A stretch of DNA of 64,000 nucleotides from VAZQ01 sp046733355 (GCA_046733355.1 JBKPOZ010000010.1:88651-152650), one strand, 5' to 3'; numbered from the stretch's first letter, positions 7,357 through 16,696 are shown. Numbers and translations: made by a program. The notes: generated by a model not told the origin, from the letters alone.

Positions 7357-9302
7357 TGGCGGTATCGCTCCAGGAAAGCTCGACTGCATCGAGCCTCGAC
7401 CGCGCGATCGAGAAGGCGGCAACGGCGCTGCTCGCCTTGCAGAAACCGGACGGGCACTGGGTGTTCGAGCTCGAGGCGGATGCGACCATCCCGGCCGAAT
7501 ATGTCCTGCTCCGTCAATATCTGGGCGAGCCGGACGACCGCGTGCTCGAAAGCAAGATTGCGGTTTATCTGCGCCGCGTCCAGGGTACTCACGGCGGCTG
7601 GGCGCTTTATCAGGACGGCCCCTTCGACATGAGCGCGAGCGTCAAAGCCTATTTCGCGCTCAAGATGATCGGCGAGCCCGTCGCGGCGCCGCACATGGTA
7701 CGCGCCCGCGAGGCGATCCGCGCGCGCGGCGGCGCTGCGCGATCAAACGTGTTCACGCGCGTGCTGATGGCGCTGTTCGGATTCATCCCGTGGCGGGCGG
7801 TGCCGGTGATGCCGGTCGAGATCATGCTGCTGCCCAAATGGTTTCCGTTCCATCTGGACAAGATCTCCTACTGGAGCCGCACCGTGATCGTGCCGCTCCT
7901 GGTGCTGCAGGCGCGCAAGCCGAGGGCGCGCAACCCGCGGCAGGTCACGATTGACGAGCTCTTTCTCGAGCCGCCGCAGAGCGTCGGCGCCGCGCCCAAG
8001 GCACCGCAGCAGAAAGCGTCCTGGTTCTGGTTCTTTCGCGGCGTGGATGCGGTGCTGCGGGCGATCGAGCCGCGCTTTCCGGCGCGCTGGCGCGAACGCG
8101 CGATAGAAAGTGCGCGCACGTGGGTGGTCGAGCGGCTCAACGGCGAGGACGGGCTCGGCGCGATTTTCCCGGCGATGGCCAACAGCGTAATCATGTTCGA
8201 CGTGCTCGGCTATGCGGAAAACCATCCGCACCGGGCGATCGCGCGGCGCTCGATCGAGAAGCTTCTGGTCGTGCACGAGCAGGAGGCCTACTGCCAACCG
8301 TGTGTCTCTCCGATCTGGGACACCGGGTTGGCGTGCCATGCTTTGCTCGAGCTCGGCGATGCACGCGCGCACCGGCAGGCCTGCAACGGACTCGAATGGT
8401 TGGCGCCCAGGCAGGTCCTCGACGTCAAAGGAGACTGGGCGGCGCGTCGGCCCGACGTGCCGCCGGGCGGCTGGGCGTTCCAGTACGCCAATGCGCATTA
8501 TCCCGATGTCGACGACACGGCAGTCGTTGCTCTGGCCATGGACCGCAGCGCGCAGCCGCAGTTCCACGCTTCGATCGAAGCGGCGAAAAAATGGATTCTC
8601 GGGATGCAGAGCAGCAATGGTGGCTGGGGCGCATTCGATGCCGAGAACGAGTACTATTACCTCAACAACATTCCTTTCGCCGATCACGGCGCGCTGTTGG
8701 ACCCGCCGACCGAGGACGTTACCGCGCGCTGCCTGTCCATGCTGGTGCAGATCGACGAGCGGGCGCGCAGCGGCGAAGCCGTTAGCCGTGCCATCGATTA
8801 TCTGCGCCGTACGCAACTGGCGGACGGCAGCTGGTACGGCCGCTGGGGCATGAATTACATCTACGGCACCTGGTCGGTGCTCTGCGCGCTCAACGCAGCC
8901 GGGCTCGAGCACGACAGTCCCGAATTCCGCAAGGCGGTGGGCTGGCTCGTGCAGATCCAGAAGGCCGACGGCGGCTGGGGCGAGGATGGCTCGAGCTACA
9001 GACTGGACTATCGCGGCTACGAGCAGGCGCCGAGCACGGCGTCACAAACGGCCTGGGCGCTGCTTGGCCTGATGGCCGCGGGCGAGATCGATCACCCCGC
9101 GGTGGAACGGGGCATTGCGTATCTCGCGCGCACGCAGGCGGAGGACGGCTTCTGGGCGGAGCCGCGTTATACCGCCACCGGATTCCCGCGCGTCTTCTAT
9201 TTGCGCTACCACGGTTATTCCAAATTTTTTCCGCTCTGGGCACTGGCGCGCTACCGCAACCTGAAATCCGGCAACGCCCGCACCGTCGCCTGGGGGATGT
9301 GA
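7356..9302 (+). CDS. shc: squalene-hopene cyclase
   Basis: A 648-residue class-II triterpene cyclase (hpnF) that protonates squalene and folds it to hopene and hopanol. The catalytic DxDD box is YPDVDDTA near residue 385. QW repeats are present (QKPDGHW, QSSNGGW, QLADGSW, QKADGGW, QAEDGFW). Full length for the family. It is a monotopic membrane enzyme. The ATG overlaps the hpnE stop. The C-terminus is intact, and a repeat rather than hpnG follows. Confidence 0.97.
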   Translation: MAVSLQESSTASSLDRAIEKAATALLALQKPDGHWVFELEADATIPAEYVLLRQYLGEPDDRVLESKIAVYLRRVQGTHGGWALYQDGPFDMSASVKAYFALKMIGEPVAAPHMVRAREAIRARGGAARSNVFTRVLMALFGFIPWRAVPVMPVEIMLLPKWFPFHLDKISYWSRTVIVPLLVLQARKPRARNPRQVTIDELFLEPPQSVGAAPKAPQQKASWFWFFRGVDAVLRAIEPRFPARWRERAIESARTWVVERLNGEDGLGAIFPAMANSVIMFDVLGYAENHPHRAIARRSIEKLLVVHEQEAYCQPCVSPIWDTGLACHALLELGDARAHRQACNGLEWLAPRQVLDVKGDWAARRPDVPPGGWAFQYANAHYPDVDDTAVVALAMDRSAQPQFHASIEAAKKWILGMQSSNGGWGAFDAENEYYYLNNIPFADHGALLDPPTEDVTARCLSMLVQIDERARSGEAVSRAIDYLRRTQLADGSWYGRWGMNYIYGTWSVLCALNAAGLEHDSPEFRKAVGWLVQIQKADGGWGEDGSSYRLDYRGYEQAPSTASQTAWALLGLMAAGEIDHPAVERGIAYLARTQAEDGFWAEPRYTATGFPRVFYLRYHGYSKFFPLWALARYRNLKSGNARTVAWGM

Positions 9303-9312
9303 AATGCGGTCT

Positions 9313-9401
9313 CGTCATGCCCGGCCTTGTGCCGCGCATCCACGTCTTCTTCCGCTGCTACACCGAAGACGTGGATGGCCGGGACAAGCCCGGCCATGAC
9401 G
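9313..9401. repeat. palindromic repeat type P3, copy 1
   Basis: Long inverted repeat: CGTCATGCCCGG...CCACGTCTT left arm and AAGACGTGGATGGCC...GGCCATGACG right arm. Same family as 21451, 27904 and 32454. It follows shc and could act as a transcript end. Confidence 0.88.
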
Positions 9402-9430
9402 AACTAACCGCCAGCGCCTGGAACGGCTGA

Positions 9431-9715
9431 ATGGGCGGGTGGGTCTACATCATGACCAACCGGCGCAATGGCACGCTATACATTGGCGTGACTAGCGATT
9501 TACCGCGACGCGCTTATGAACACAGGGAGGGTTTGATTGACGGATTCACTAAGCGATATGGTCTGAAGATGCTTGTTTATTACGAACAGCACGAAGACAT
9601 TTACAATGCAATTCAGCGCGAAAAGACAATAAAGCATTGGCCGCCAGCTTGGAAGGTGCGGCTGATTCACTCAATGAATCCGGATTGGGCAGACTTATAC
9701 AGCAGTTTATTTTGA
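9431..9715 (+). CDS. GIY-YIG domain protein
   Basis: A 94-residue single-domain GIY-YIG nuclease-fold protein: WVYIMTN then GTLYIGVT, with Arg/His positions in DLPRRAYEHREG and the C-terminal EKTIKHW segment, as in the YhbQ/UPF0213-like group. Members are small putative nucleases with mostly unknown roles. It sits between shc and hpnH, where hpnG is often found. Base composition is visibly more AT-rich than its neighbours, suggesting later insertion. A link to hopanoids is not expected. Confidence 0.85.
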   Translation: MGGWVYIMTNRRNGTLYIGVTSDLPRRAYEHREGLIDGFTKRYGLKMLVYYEQHEDIYNAIQREKTIKHWPPAWKVRLIHSMNPDWADLYSSLF

Positions 9716-9725
9716 CGGCAGACGG

Positions 9726-10853
9726 TTACGCCGCCGCCTGCTTCTCCGCATCGCGGATGGAGGCGAGCTCCTGCTCCACGTGACGTGAGAACACGAACTC
9801 CGCGGGCCGCTGCTTGTCGAGCGGGATTTCGGGCGCCATCGCCCCCTGCGTGCGTATGCCGGAGATCGCCACCTTCAGCGCCTGCCACGGACGGGTGAAC
9901 GCGACCTCCGCGGCGGTCGCCTCATAGCCGCAATGCGCCATGCAGTTCGCGCACTTCTCGTATTTGCCGGTGCCGTAGGAATCCCAATCGGTGGTTTCCA
10001 TCAGCTCGCGAAAACTTTTCGCGTAGCCCTCGCCGAGAAGATAACAGGGCTTCTGCCATCCAAAAATATTGCGCGTCGGCATGCCCCACGGCGTGCAGTG
10101 GTAGGTCTGGTTGCCGGCAAGAAAATCGAGAAAGAGCCGCGAGTGCATGAAATTCCAGTTCTTGCCGGCACCCAGGCTGAACACCTTGCGGAACAGCTCC
10201 TTGGTTTTGCGACGGCTCAGGAAATGCTCCTGGTCGGGGGCGCGCTCGTAGGCATAGCCGGGCGAAATGGAAATGCCGACGCCGAGCTCCTCGGCGTAAT
10301 CGAGGAAGGCGGCGATGTCCTCGGCTGAATGGCCGTCGTAAATCGTGGCGTTGACATTGACGGTGAAGCCTTTCGCCTTCGCCGCCTTGATCGCGGAGAC
10401 GGCACGGTCGAACACCCCTTTTTGCGAAACCGATTTGTCGTGATGCTCGCGCAAGCCGTCGAGGTGCACCGAAAAGAACAGATAGGGTGACGGCTCGAAC
10501 AGATGCAGTTTCTTCTCCAGCAGGAGCGCGTTGGTACACAGGGAGACGAACTTCCTCTTGGCGACGAGGCCGCGCACGATGCCGCCGATCTCGCGATGAA
10601 TGAGCGGCTCGCCGCCCGGGATCGCCACCATGGGCGCGCCGCATTCGTCGGCGGCATCCAGGCATTCCTTCACGGAAAGCCGGCGATTGAGGATCTCATC
10701 CGGATAGTCGATCTTTCCGCAGCCGACGCAAGCGAGATTGCAGCGAAAGAGCGGCTCCAGCATCAGAACGAGGGGATAGCGCTTGCGGCCCAGGAGCTTC
10801 TGCTTGAAGATGTAGGCGCCGATCCGCGCTTCCTTGAAATACGGAATTTGCAT
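9726..10853 (-). CDS. hpnH: adenosyl-hopene transferase HpnH (radical SAM)
   Basis: A 375-residue radical-SAM enzyme that adds 5'-deoxyadenosyl to diploptene, the first step of C35 bacteriohopanepolyol side-chain synthesis. The 4Fe-4S CxxxCxxC motif is RCNLACVGCGK (C38, C42, C45), followed by GGEPLIHREI and a C-terminal SPASM-like cysteine set (CANCMAHCGYE). The start at 10853 gives the canonical MQIPYF N-terminus. It is on the opposite strand to hpnB-shc and divergent from hpnN. The next enzyme, HpnG, is not in this window. Confidence 0.95.
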   Translation of the reverse strand: MQIPYFKEARIGAYIFKQKLLGRKRYPLVLMLEPLFRCNLACVGCGKIDYPDEILNRRLSVKECLDAADECGAPMVAIPGGEPLIHREIGGIVRGLVAKRKFVSLCTNALLLEKKLHLFEPSPYLFFSVHLDGLREHHDKSVSQKGVFDRAVSAIKAAKAKGFTVNVNATIYDGHSAEDIAAFLDYAEELGVGISISPGYAYERAPDQEHFLSRRKTKELFRKVFSLGAGKNWNFMHSRLFLDFLAGNQTYHCTPWGMPTRNIFGWQKPCYLLGEGYAKSFRELMETTDWDSYGTGKYEKCANCMAHCGYEATAAEVAFTRPWQALKVAISGIRTQGAMAPEIPLDKQRPAEFVFSRHVEQELASIRDAEKQAAA

Positions 10854-11128
10854 CAGATTGCTTTCATTCGGACCTGTCCCGTGCCGCGCCGGGATTCGCT
10901 CTGCCCCGTAGTTTTGCCTTTCCGCTCGGGAAAGTCGAGGCCACGCAGCTTCCGCCCGCCATTTGCGTTTTCCAACTTGCGTTCCGGCGTCCGGTTCCTA
11001 AATGCGTCGCCTTCGCGCTGCTCCGGATTTGTTCCCGGCGTTGTCAATCCACTTAGCGCCTGTTATCTCGCGTTCTCGCCCTGATTTCGGGCGCTCCCTT
11101 TCCCGTGAGCTGAAAATACCGCCAGGGC
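10854..11128. promoter_or_regulatory. divergent hpnH/hpnN intergenic region
   Basis: 275 bp between the divergent starts of hpnH and hpnN. It must contain promoters for both, but I see no convincing -35/-10 pair or operator. No coding frame here is supportable. Confidence 0.4.
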
Positions 11129-13723
11129 ATGCTGCGTAACGCCATTGTCGCCACCGTTAATTTCTGCATCCGCCGCCCGGTGCTCACCGTGCTGCTCGCG
11201 GCGGTTTTGGCGAGTGTGGCGGGCACCTATGCGGTGAAGCACTTTGCGCTCGACGCGGACGCCAACAATCTGATCTCGCATGACCTGCCCTGGCGCAAGC
11301 ACGAGGCGGAATTCGAAAAGCTCTTTCCATCGCGCTACGAGACCATTCTCGCCGTCATCGAGGCACCGACCTCGGAGCTGGCTTCGCAGGCGGCGGCCGC
11401 GCTCGTGGAGCGGCTCAGCGCGCGGAAGGAGCTGTTTCACTCCGTCGCCGAGCTGGGGGGCGGCCCGTTCTTCGACAAGAACGGACTGCTTTTCCTGCCG
11501 ACGAGCGAGGTGGAGCGCACCACCAGGATGCTCGGCGAAGCAAAGATGATGATCCAGGTGCTGGCGCAGGACTCTAACCTGCGCGGTCTTGCCACCGCCC
11601 TCAATTACGGTCTCGTTGGCCTGCGCGCGAAGCGCTACACGCTCGACGACATGTCCGTCACGCTGAATATGGGTGCGGACACGCTGGATGCGGTGATCGA
11701 AGGAAAGCCGGCAAGCTTCTCCTGGCGCGCGATGCTCCAGGGGAGCCCTCCGACACCCGGCGAGCGGCGGCGCTTCATCGAGATCAGGCCGGTGCTCGAT
11801 TACACCGCGCTGCTTCCGGGAAAGCGGGCGACGGACGCCATCCGACAGGATGCGGCCGATCTCGGCCTGGGCGCGCGATATCGCGCAAACCTGCGGCTCA
11901 CCGGCCAGGTGCCCATATCCGACGAGGAATATGCCACGGTGCAGGAAGGCGCCTTCGTCAATACGAGCGCAACCATCCTCATTGTGCTGACGATTCTTTG
12001 GCTCGCCTTGCGCTCGCCGCGCCTGATCGCGGCCGTGGCGATAAGCCTCCTCGTCGGGCTTTCCATCACCGCCGGGATCGGTCTTGCGCTTGTCGGCACG
12101 CTCAATCTCATATCGATCGCCTTTGCCGTGCTCTTTATCGGTCTTGGCGTCGATTTCGGCATTCAGTTCAGCGTGCGCTACCGCGCCGAGCGCCACGAGG
12201 TCGACGATCTCTCCGACGCCTTGCTCAATACCGCCAAATATGTCGGCGCGCCGCTCACGCTCGCGGCTACCGCGACCGCGGCAGGCTTTCTATCCTTCCT
12301 GCCGACCGAATATCGGGGCCTTTCCGAGCTCGGCCTGCTCGCCGGCGTCGGTATGCTCGTCGCGTATGTGACGAGCATCACCGTCATTCCCGCGCTGCTG
12401 ATGTTGCTGAAAGCTCCGGGCGAGCCTGCCGAGATGGGGTTCAAGACGCTCGCGCCGGTCGATCGTTTCATGGAGCGCTACCGCATTCCCGTTATTGTCG
12501 GAACCGCGCTGGTCGTCGCGGCGGGGTTACCGCTGCTTTACTGGGTGCAATTCGATTTCAACCCGCTCAATCTGCGCAGTGACAAGGTCGAGTCGGTCGC
12601 CACCTTTCTGGAGCTGCGCAGCGATCCCGCCATGGGCACGAACGCGATCTATCTGCTCGCGCCTACCCGGGAAGCAGCAGACGCGGACGCGGCAAAGCTC
12701 GCGAAACTGCCCGAAGTCGCACGCGTGAACACGGTCGAGAGCTTTATTCCGGAAGACCAGCAGCCCAAGCTCGCCGCCATTCATCAGCTCGCTAGCGTGC
12801 TCGGGCCGGCGCTTGTGCCGGACGCGACAAAGCCGCCTCCAACCGATGCGCAGGACGTGATCGCGGTGAAGCTGGCCATTGATGCACTGAACAAAGCAGC
12901 GGCGGGCCAGACCGGGAAGGGCGCCGCCGCGGCGAAGCGGCTGGCCGACGATCTGGCGCGCCTCGCGGAAGGGGACGAGGCGCTGCGCCAGCGCGCGCAG
13001 GCGGCGTTCATCGCGCCGCTCCACACCGCGCTCGATCAGCTGCGCAATTATCTGCAAGCGCAGCCGGTTTCCCTGGAGACCTTGCCCGGCAGCATCGCGC
13101 GCGAGTGGGTGACGGAGGACGGCCGCTACAAGCTGGAGATCCAGCCGAAGGGCGATCCCAATGATAACGAGACGATCCGCCGTTTCGCGAGCGTCGTGCA
13201 GGCGGCCGAGCCCGACGTGACCGGCGGCCCGGTGACCATTCTCGAATCCGGACGCACCATGGTGCGTGCCTTTTTCCAGGCTGGCTTTTGGGCGCTCGCG
13301 TCGATCACCATCCTGCTGTGGATCGTGCTGCGCCGGTTCGGCGACGTGCTGCTCACGCTCATTCCCCTGTTCGTTGCCGGCCTCGTCACCATGGAGCTGA
13401 TGGTGCTCCTCGGCATGAAGCTCAATTTCGCCAACATCATCGCGCTGCCGCTGCTCCTTGGCGTCGGCGTCGCGTTCAAGATCTATTACATCATGGCGTG
13501 GCGCGCCGGCCAAACCGACCTGTTGCAATCAAGCCTGACGCGCGCCGTGTTGTTCAGCGCGCTGACCACCGCGACCGCGTTCGGCAGCCTCTGGCTTTCC
13601 AGCCACCCCGGCACGTCGAGCATGGGCAAGCTGATGGCACTGGCGCTCGTCACCACCATGGCGGCTGCGGTGTTGTTCCAGCCGGTGCTCATGGGCCCGC
13701 CGCGCGAGACGGCGAGCGCCTGA
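11129..13723 (+). CDS. hpnN: hopanoid transporter HpnN (RND/MmpL family)
   Basis: An 864-residue RND-superfamily membrane protein with one N-terminal membrane helix (RRPVLTVLLAAVLASVAGTY), a large periplasmic loop, five further helices (TILIVLTILWLALRS; LFIGLGVDFGIQF), and a repeat of that architecture in the second half (FWALASITILLWIVL to ALVTTMAAAVLFQPVLMG). HpnN moves hopanoids from the inner to the outer membrane. GLGVDFGIQFSVRYR is the conserved MmpL-type Asp-containing segment. The ATG at 11129 gives the usual MLR-type start. Probably transcribed alone, divergently from hpnH. Confidence 0.94.
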   Translation: MLRNAIVATVNFCIRRPVLTVLLAAVLASVAGTYAVKHFALDADANNLISHDLPWRKHEAEFEKLFPSRYETILAVIEAPTSELASQAAAALVERLSARKELFHSVAELGGGPFFDKNGLLFLPTSEVERTTRMLGEAKMMIQVLAQDSNLRGLATALNYGLVGLRAKRYTLDDMSVTLNMGADTLDAVIEGKPASFSWRAMLQGSPPTPGERRRFIEIRPVLDYTALLPGKRATDAIRQDAADLGLGARYRANLRLTGQVPISDEEYATVQEGAFVNTSATILIVLTILWLALRSPRLIAAVAISLLVGLSITAGIGLALVGTLNLISIAFAVLFIGLGVDFGIQFSVRYRAERHEVDDLSDALLNTAKYVGAPLTLAATATAAGFLSFLPTEYRGLSELGLLAGVGMLVAYVTSITVIPALLMLLKAPGEPAEMGFKTLAPVDRFMERYRIPVIVGTALVVAAGLPLLYWVQFDFNPLNLRSDKVESVATFLELRSDPAMGTNAIYLLAPTREAADADAAKLAKLPEVARVNTVESFIPEDQQPKLAAIHQLASVLGPALVPDATKPPPTDAQDVIAVKLAIDALNKAAAGQTGKGAAAAKRLADDLARLAEGDEALRQRAQAAFIAPLHTALDQLRNYLQAQPVSLETLPGSIAREWVTEDGRYKLEIQPKGDPNDNETIRRFASVVQAAEPDVTGGPVTILESGRTMVRAFFQAGFWALASITILLWIVLRRFGDVLLTLIPLFVAGLVTMELMVLLGMKLNFANIIALPLLLGVGVAFKIYYIMAWRAGQTDLLQSSLTRAVLFSALTTATAFGSLWLSSHPGTSSMGKLMALALVTTMAAAVLFQPVLMGPPRETASA

Positions 13724-13743
13724 GGCTGGGCGCGGCAGCAGCT

Positions 13744-14613
13744 TCAGAACGGGCGCGAAGTGCCAGGCGACGCAGTCAAAAAGCCTGGCACGAAGTCGCT
13801 TTCGCGATGGCGGCCGCCGAGGCCGCCTGCAAACCAGGCCGCCGCGGCGCCGGCAAGAAGGGATGCGCCAGTCATAAAGGCGAGCAGTGTCGAGCTTGCG
13901 CGCGCGCGCCGCACTGCTCTTTGCGCCTGCGTGCTGATCTCTGCGACGCGACGGTCCGCATCCGGCTGCGCCAACCCGGTGCGTGCCATCACCATGCGCG
14001 CGAGAGAGGCGCGATCATCCGCCGTCATTCCGGAATGTCCAGCGGCCGTGCTCAGAAGGCGGGTTGCCTGCGCGCGCACATCCGCATCGATAGGTTCGCC
14101 CGCCCGACGGTCGGAACGAAACAGCCGGTCGACCTCGAAGGCGAGCAAAGGCTCGACCGTCGAGGAGGCGGGGCCCAGGGCCGCATTGGCGGCCGGCGGA
14201 GCTGCCTTGTTCGCCAGCACGACCGCCAGCATGGCGCCAAGCAGCGTCGCGAGCGCCCATGCGAGCAAGCCCCGCATGCCGTCGCGCAACTCGGATTCCG
14301 GCGTCGCCGTCGCCGCCGCTGCCCAGCGTGGCCGCATGCGCCCCGCTACGTAGCCGCCGACGCCGTAGCCAACCACTGCCGTCAGGAGCAGCCAGATTCC
14401 CGTCAAAAGGGCGAGCGCGACGGATGTGTCGCGCCACGTCGGGGACGGCGAGTTCAGCGCAAGCCCGATGGCTGTGCCGAACGAGAGCAGCACGAAAATC
14501 ACCGCAGCTGCTGCAATTGCTCCCGCAATGATGGAACCCCATGACAGGGAAAGCGCGCCTTGCGCCGCGGCAGTTCCTGCGACCTCCGCGCGATAGGGCG
14601 GTTGATCGTTCAT
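13744..14613 (-). CDS. hypothetical membrane protein
   Basis: A 289-residue protein with three hydrophobic segments in the first half (SIIAGAIAAAAVIFVLLSFG; VALALLTGIWLLLTAVVGYGVGGYVAG; LLAWALATLLGAMLAVVLA), a soluble middle part and one C-terminal helix (LLAFMTGASLLAGAAAAWFAGG). Similar proteins occur in Bradyrhizobium-like genomes without assigned function. GGAGG precedes the ATG at 14613. It is coupled to a 24-residue membrane peptide gene 10 bp upstream. No catalytic motif seen. Confidence 0.8.
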   Translation of the reverse strand: MNDQPPYRAEVAGTAAAQGALSLSWGSIIAGAIAAAAVIFVLLSFGTAIGLALNSPSPTWRDTSVALALLTGIWLLLTAVVGYGVGGYVAGRMRPRWAAAATATPESELRDGMRGLLAWALATLLGAMLAVVLANKAAPPAANAALGPASSTVEPLLAFEVDRLFRSDRRAGEPIDADVRAQATRLLSTAAGHSGMTADDRASLARMVMARTGLAQPDADRRVAEISTQAQRAVRRARASSTLLAFMTGASLLAGAAAAWFAGGLGGRHRESDFVPGFLTASPGTSRPF

Positions 14614-14623
14614 CGTGACCTCC

Positions 14624-14698
14624 TCAGCGGAGGCCGAAGAAGGAAAGAATCGCCATTATGACGACGATCAGACCGATCAGGTATATGATTCCATTCAT
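14624..14698 (-). CDS. 24-residue single-helix membrane peptide
   Basis: A minimal gene: ATG at 14698 with GGAGG upstream, and TGA at 14624-14626 followed 10 bp later by the start of the 289-residue membrane protein. The peptide reads MNGIIYLIGLIVVIMA then ILSFFGLR: one transmembrane helix with a short basic end. Peptides of this form (MNGIIYLxGLIVVV...FLGLR) recur in Hyphomicrobiales. Both the clear ribosome site and the tight spacing support translation. Function unknown; it may partner the downstream membrane protein. Confidence 0.75.
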   Translation of the reverse strand: MNGIIYLIGLIVVIMAILSFFGLR

Positions 14699-14910
14699 GG
14701 TCGCCTCCAGTGGAACTGGCTTAATTGCCAAACCAACCGCGCCTGGACGCGAAGGTTCCTGGATCGATGGCCGGAGGCGAGAGGCCAGATCTTCTTCCGT
14801 TCTGGTCGAATCACTGCCTTATCCGCTCGTTCCCGCGAAAGCCGGGACCAGTCTGCCTCTCGATGCCCACTTGCGCAGGAATAAGCGGGATACGGACTTG
14901 AAATGTTCGG

Positions 14911-16260
14911 TCAGCGGCCGCGCGGCTCGGCGGAAAGCACGCGGTCGACCATCTGCGGCGCCAGCCCGAGATAGTTGCGCGGCGACGTGAGCCGATCGAT
15001 GGTAGACTGGTCTATTCGATCTGAAACTTCGGGCTTCGCAGCGAGCGCCTCGGCGAGCGATCCGCCCTTCTCGTTCACGGTCCGGCACGCTTCATAAACG
15101 ATGTCATGGGCCGCTTGCCGCCCGAGCTGCGGCGCAAGTCCCATCATCACCGCCTCGGCGACGATGAGACCGCGGCTCAGGTCGAGGTTCTTTGCCATCT
15201 GCTTCTCGTCGACGATCAGCCCGCCGAGGGCAAATCCGGCCTGATGCAGCGCTCCGGCCGTGAGCACAAAGCTTTCCGGAACAGCAATCCACTCCGCATG
15301 CCACGGTCCGGTCGCGCGCTCGAAATCCTGGATCATGGCATCGAGCATGAGGCCGGCATGCTGGCGCACGGCCTTTGCCGCAGCGAGCATCAGCTCTGAT
15401 GAGATCGGGTTGCGCTTCTGCGGCATGGTCGAGGATGCGCCACGGCCTTTGACGAAGGGCTCACAGACCTCGGCGAGCTCCGTCGACGCCATGAGCATGA
15501 TATCGAGCGCGATCTTGCCTAAGGAGCCGGTGATCAGTGCGAGCAGGTTGATGGTTTCCGCAAACGCGTCACGCGCCACGTGCCAGGTGGCGACCGGCAC
15601 GCCGAGGCCGAGCTCCTCACAGAGCGCCTGCTGCACCTGCAACCCTTTCGCCCCAAGGGAGGCGAGGGTTCCGGCGGCGCCGCCGAATTGGCCGACCAAA
15701 ACGCGCGGCTTGAGCTGATCGAGACGTTGCGCGTGACGGTCGAACATGGCGAGCCAGACGGCGGCCTTGTAGCCGAAGGTGATGGGGAGGGCCTGCTGCA
15801 GGTGGGTCCGCCCGGCCATCGGCGTGTCCTGGTATTTCTGCGCCAGCCCCGCCAGGATGCCGCGCAGCGCATCGATGTCCTCACCGATGATCGCGAGGCC
15901 ATCGCGGATCTGCAACACGACCGCGGTATCCATGATGTCCTGCGTGGTGGCGCCCCAGTGGACATAGCGGCCCGCATCGCCGCACTGTTTTACGAGCTGG
16001 TGCACCAGCGGCAGGATCGGATAGCCGACGAGGTCGGTCTCCTGGCGCAGCAGATCGTAATCGAGGGAGGCGACATTGCATTTCGCGGCGATCTCGTCCG
16101 CTGCTTCCGCCGGGATGACGCCGCAACGCGCCTCGGCGCGCGCCAGCGCGATCTCGACCTCCACGTAGCGCGAGATCAGCGCCTGATCGGAAAACACTTC
16201 CCGCATGCGCGGGGTGCCGAATGCGTCGCGAACCAGGATCGAGTCGATGACGGTGGCCAT
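14911..16260 (-). CDS. PcaB-like lyase of the fumarase/aspartase superfamily
   Basis: A 449-residue lyase with the superfamily signature SSTMPQKRNP (normally GSSxMPxKxNP) plus HWGATTQDIMDT and AGRTHLQQALPITFGYKAA. These forms are nearest to 3-carboxy-cis,cis-muconate cycloisomerase and related adenosylsuccinate lyase-like enzymes. The start is the ATG at 16260 (MATVIDS), with GGAG eight bases upstream; 11 extra residues upstream have no ribosome site. No other protocatechuate-pathway gene is nearby, so the substrate is unproven. Confidence 0.82.
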   Translation of the reverse strand: MATVIDSILVRDAFGTPRMREVFSDQALISRYVEVEIALARAEARCGVIPAEAADEIAAKCNVASLDYDLLRQETDLVGYPILPLVHQLVKQCGDAGRYVHWGATTQDIMDTAVVLQIRDGLAIIGEDIDALRGILAGLAQKYQDTPMAGRTHLQQALPITFGYKAAVWLAMFDRHAQRLDQLKPRVLVGQFGGAAGTLASLGAKGLQVQQALCEELGLGVPVATWHVARDAFAETINLLALITGSLGKIALDIMLMASTELAEVCEPFVKGRGASSTMPQKRNPISSELMLAAAKAVRQHAGLMLDAMIQDFERATGPWHAEWIAVPESFVLTAGALHQAGFALGGLIVDEKQMAKNLDLSRGLIVAEAVMMGLAPQLGRQAAHDIVYEACRTVNEKGGSLAEALAAKPEVSDRIDQSTIDRLTSPRNYLGLAPQMVDRVLSAEPRGR

Positions 16261-16314
16261 CTGCGCTACTCCAATATTCCGTTTAATGTCCAAGGGCCGT
16301 TCGCCAACTCGGCG

Positions 16315-16425
16315 TCAGCGTCGAAGTAGTTCGATGAACGGTTCAACCGTGAGTCCGGCGTCGGCGATAATACGGCGGAGCGTACCGGAGTGGGCACTAA
16401 CGGGATCGGTAATGTCTATGTTAAG
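16315..16425 (-). pseudogene. hicA: hicA toxin remnant (C-terminal third only)
   Basis: Immediately after hicB, in another frame, about 36 codons read NIDITDPVSAHSGTLRRI then IADAGLTVEPFIELL and a stop. This matches the C-terminal part of HicA toxins of the hicB-hicA type (H..GTLR.II..AGLTVE.FI.LL). The N-terminal double-stranded RNA-binding half, with the catalytic His region, is missing, and there is no start codon. It is a deletion remnant, so no active toxin is expected. Confidence 0.7.
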
Positions 16426-16636
16426 CGGCCTCAATCTCCACGAACTCCTTGCCTGCTTCAGTGGGGACCGCATCGCCGGCCTCACGACAGTCGTCGACGT
16501 AAAGCTCGATGGCTTCACGGATATTGTTCAGCGCTTCGTGCCGGGTGTCGCCCTGACTGACGCATCCGGGCAAAGCCGGCACACTGGCGACGTATCCGCC
16601 ATCCTCTTCCTTTTCCAGAACGACCGTGTAGCGCAT
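16421..16636 (-). CDS. hicB: HicB family antitoxin (orphan)
   Basis: A 71-residue HicB-fold protein: MRYTVVLEKEEDGGYVASVP then ALPGCVSQGDTR and IREAIELYVDDC, ending VPTEAGKEFVEIE. HicB proteins neutralise the HicA mRNase and often autorepress. GGAGAG lies upstream of the ATG at 16636. The following hicA is reduced to a fragment, leaving an apparently intact but orphan antitoxin. Whether it still binds DNA or a HicA elsewhere cannot be told here. Confidence 0.88.
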   Translation of the reverse strand: MRYTVVLEKEEDGGYVASVPALPGCVSQGDTRHEALNNIREAIELYVDDCREAGDAVPTEAGKEFVEIEAA

Positions 16637-16696
16637 TGGATTGACTCTCCACCTCGACTATACGTCTTTGCCCCGTTCGCTCGAAAATCCTTGTCC

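Noticed and set aside
11063..12196. Long open frame antisense to hpnN
   Set aside because: High-GC codon shadow of a clearly conserved gene; no ribosome site or family resemblance.
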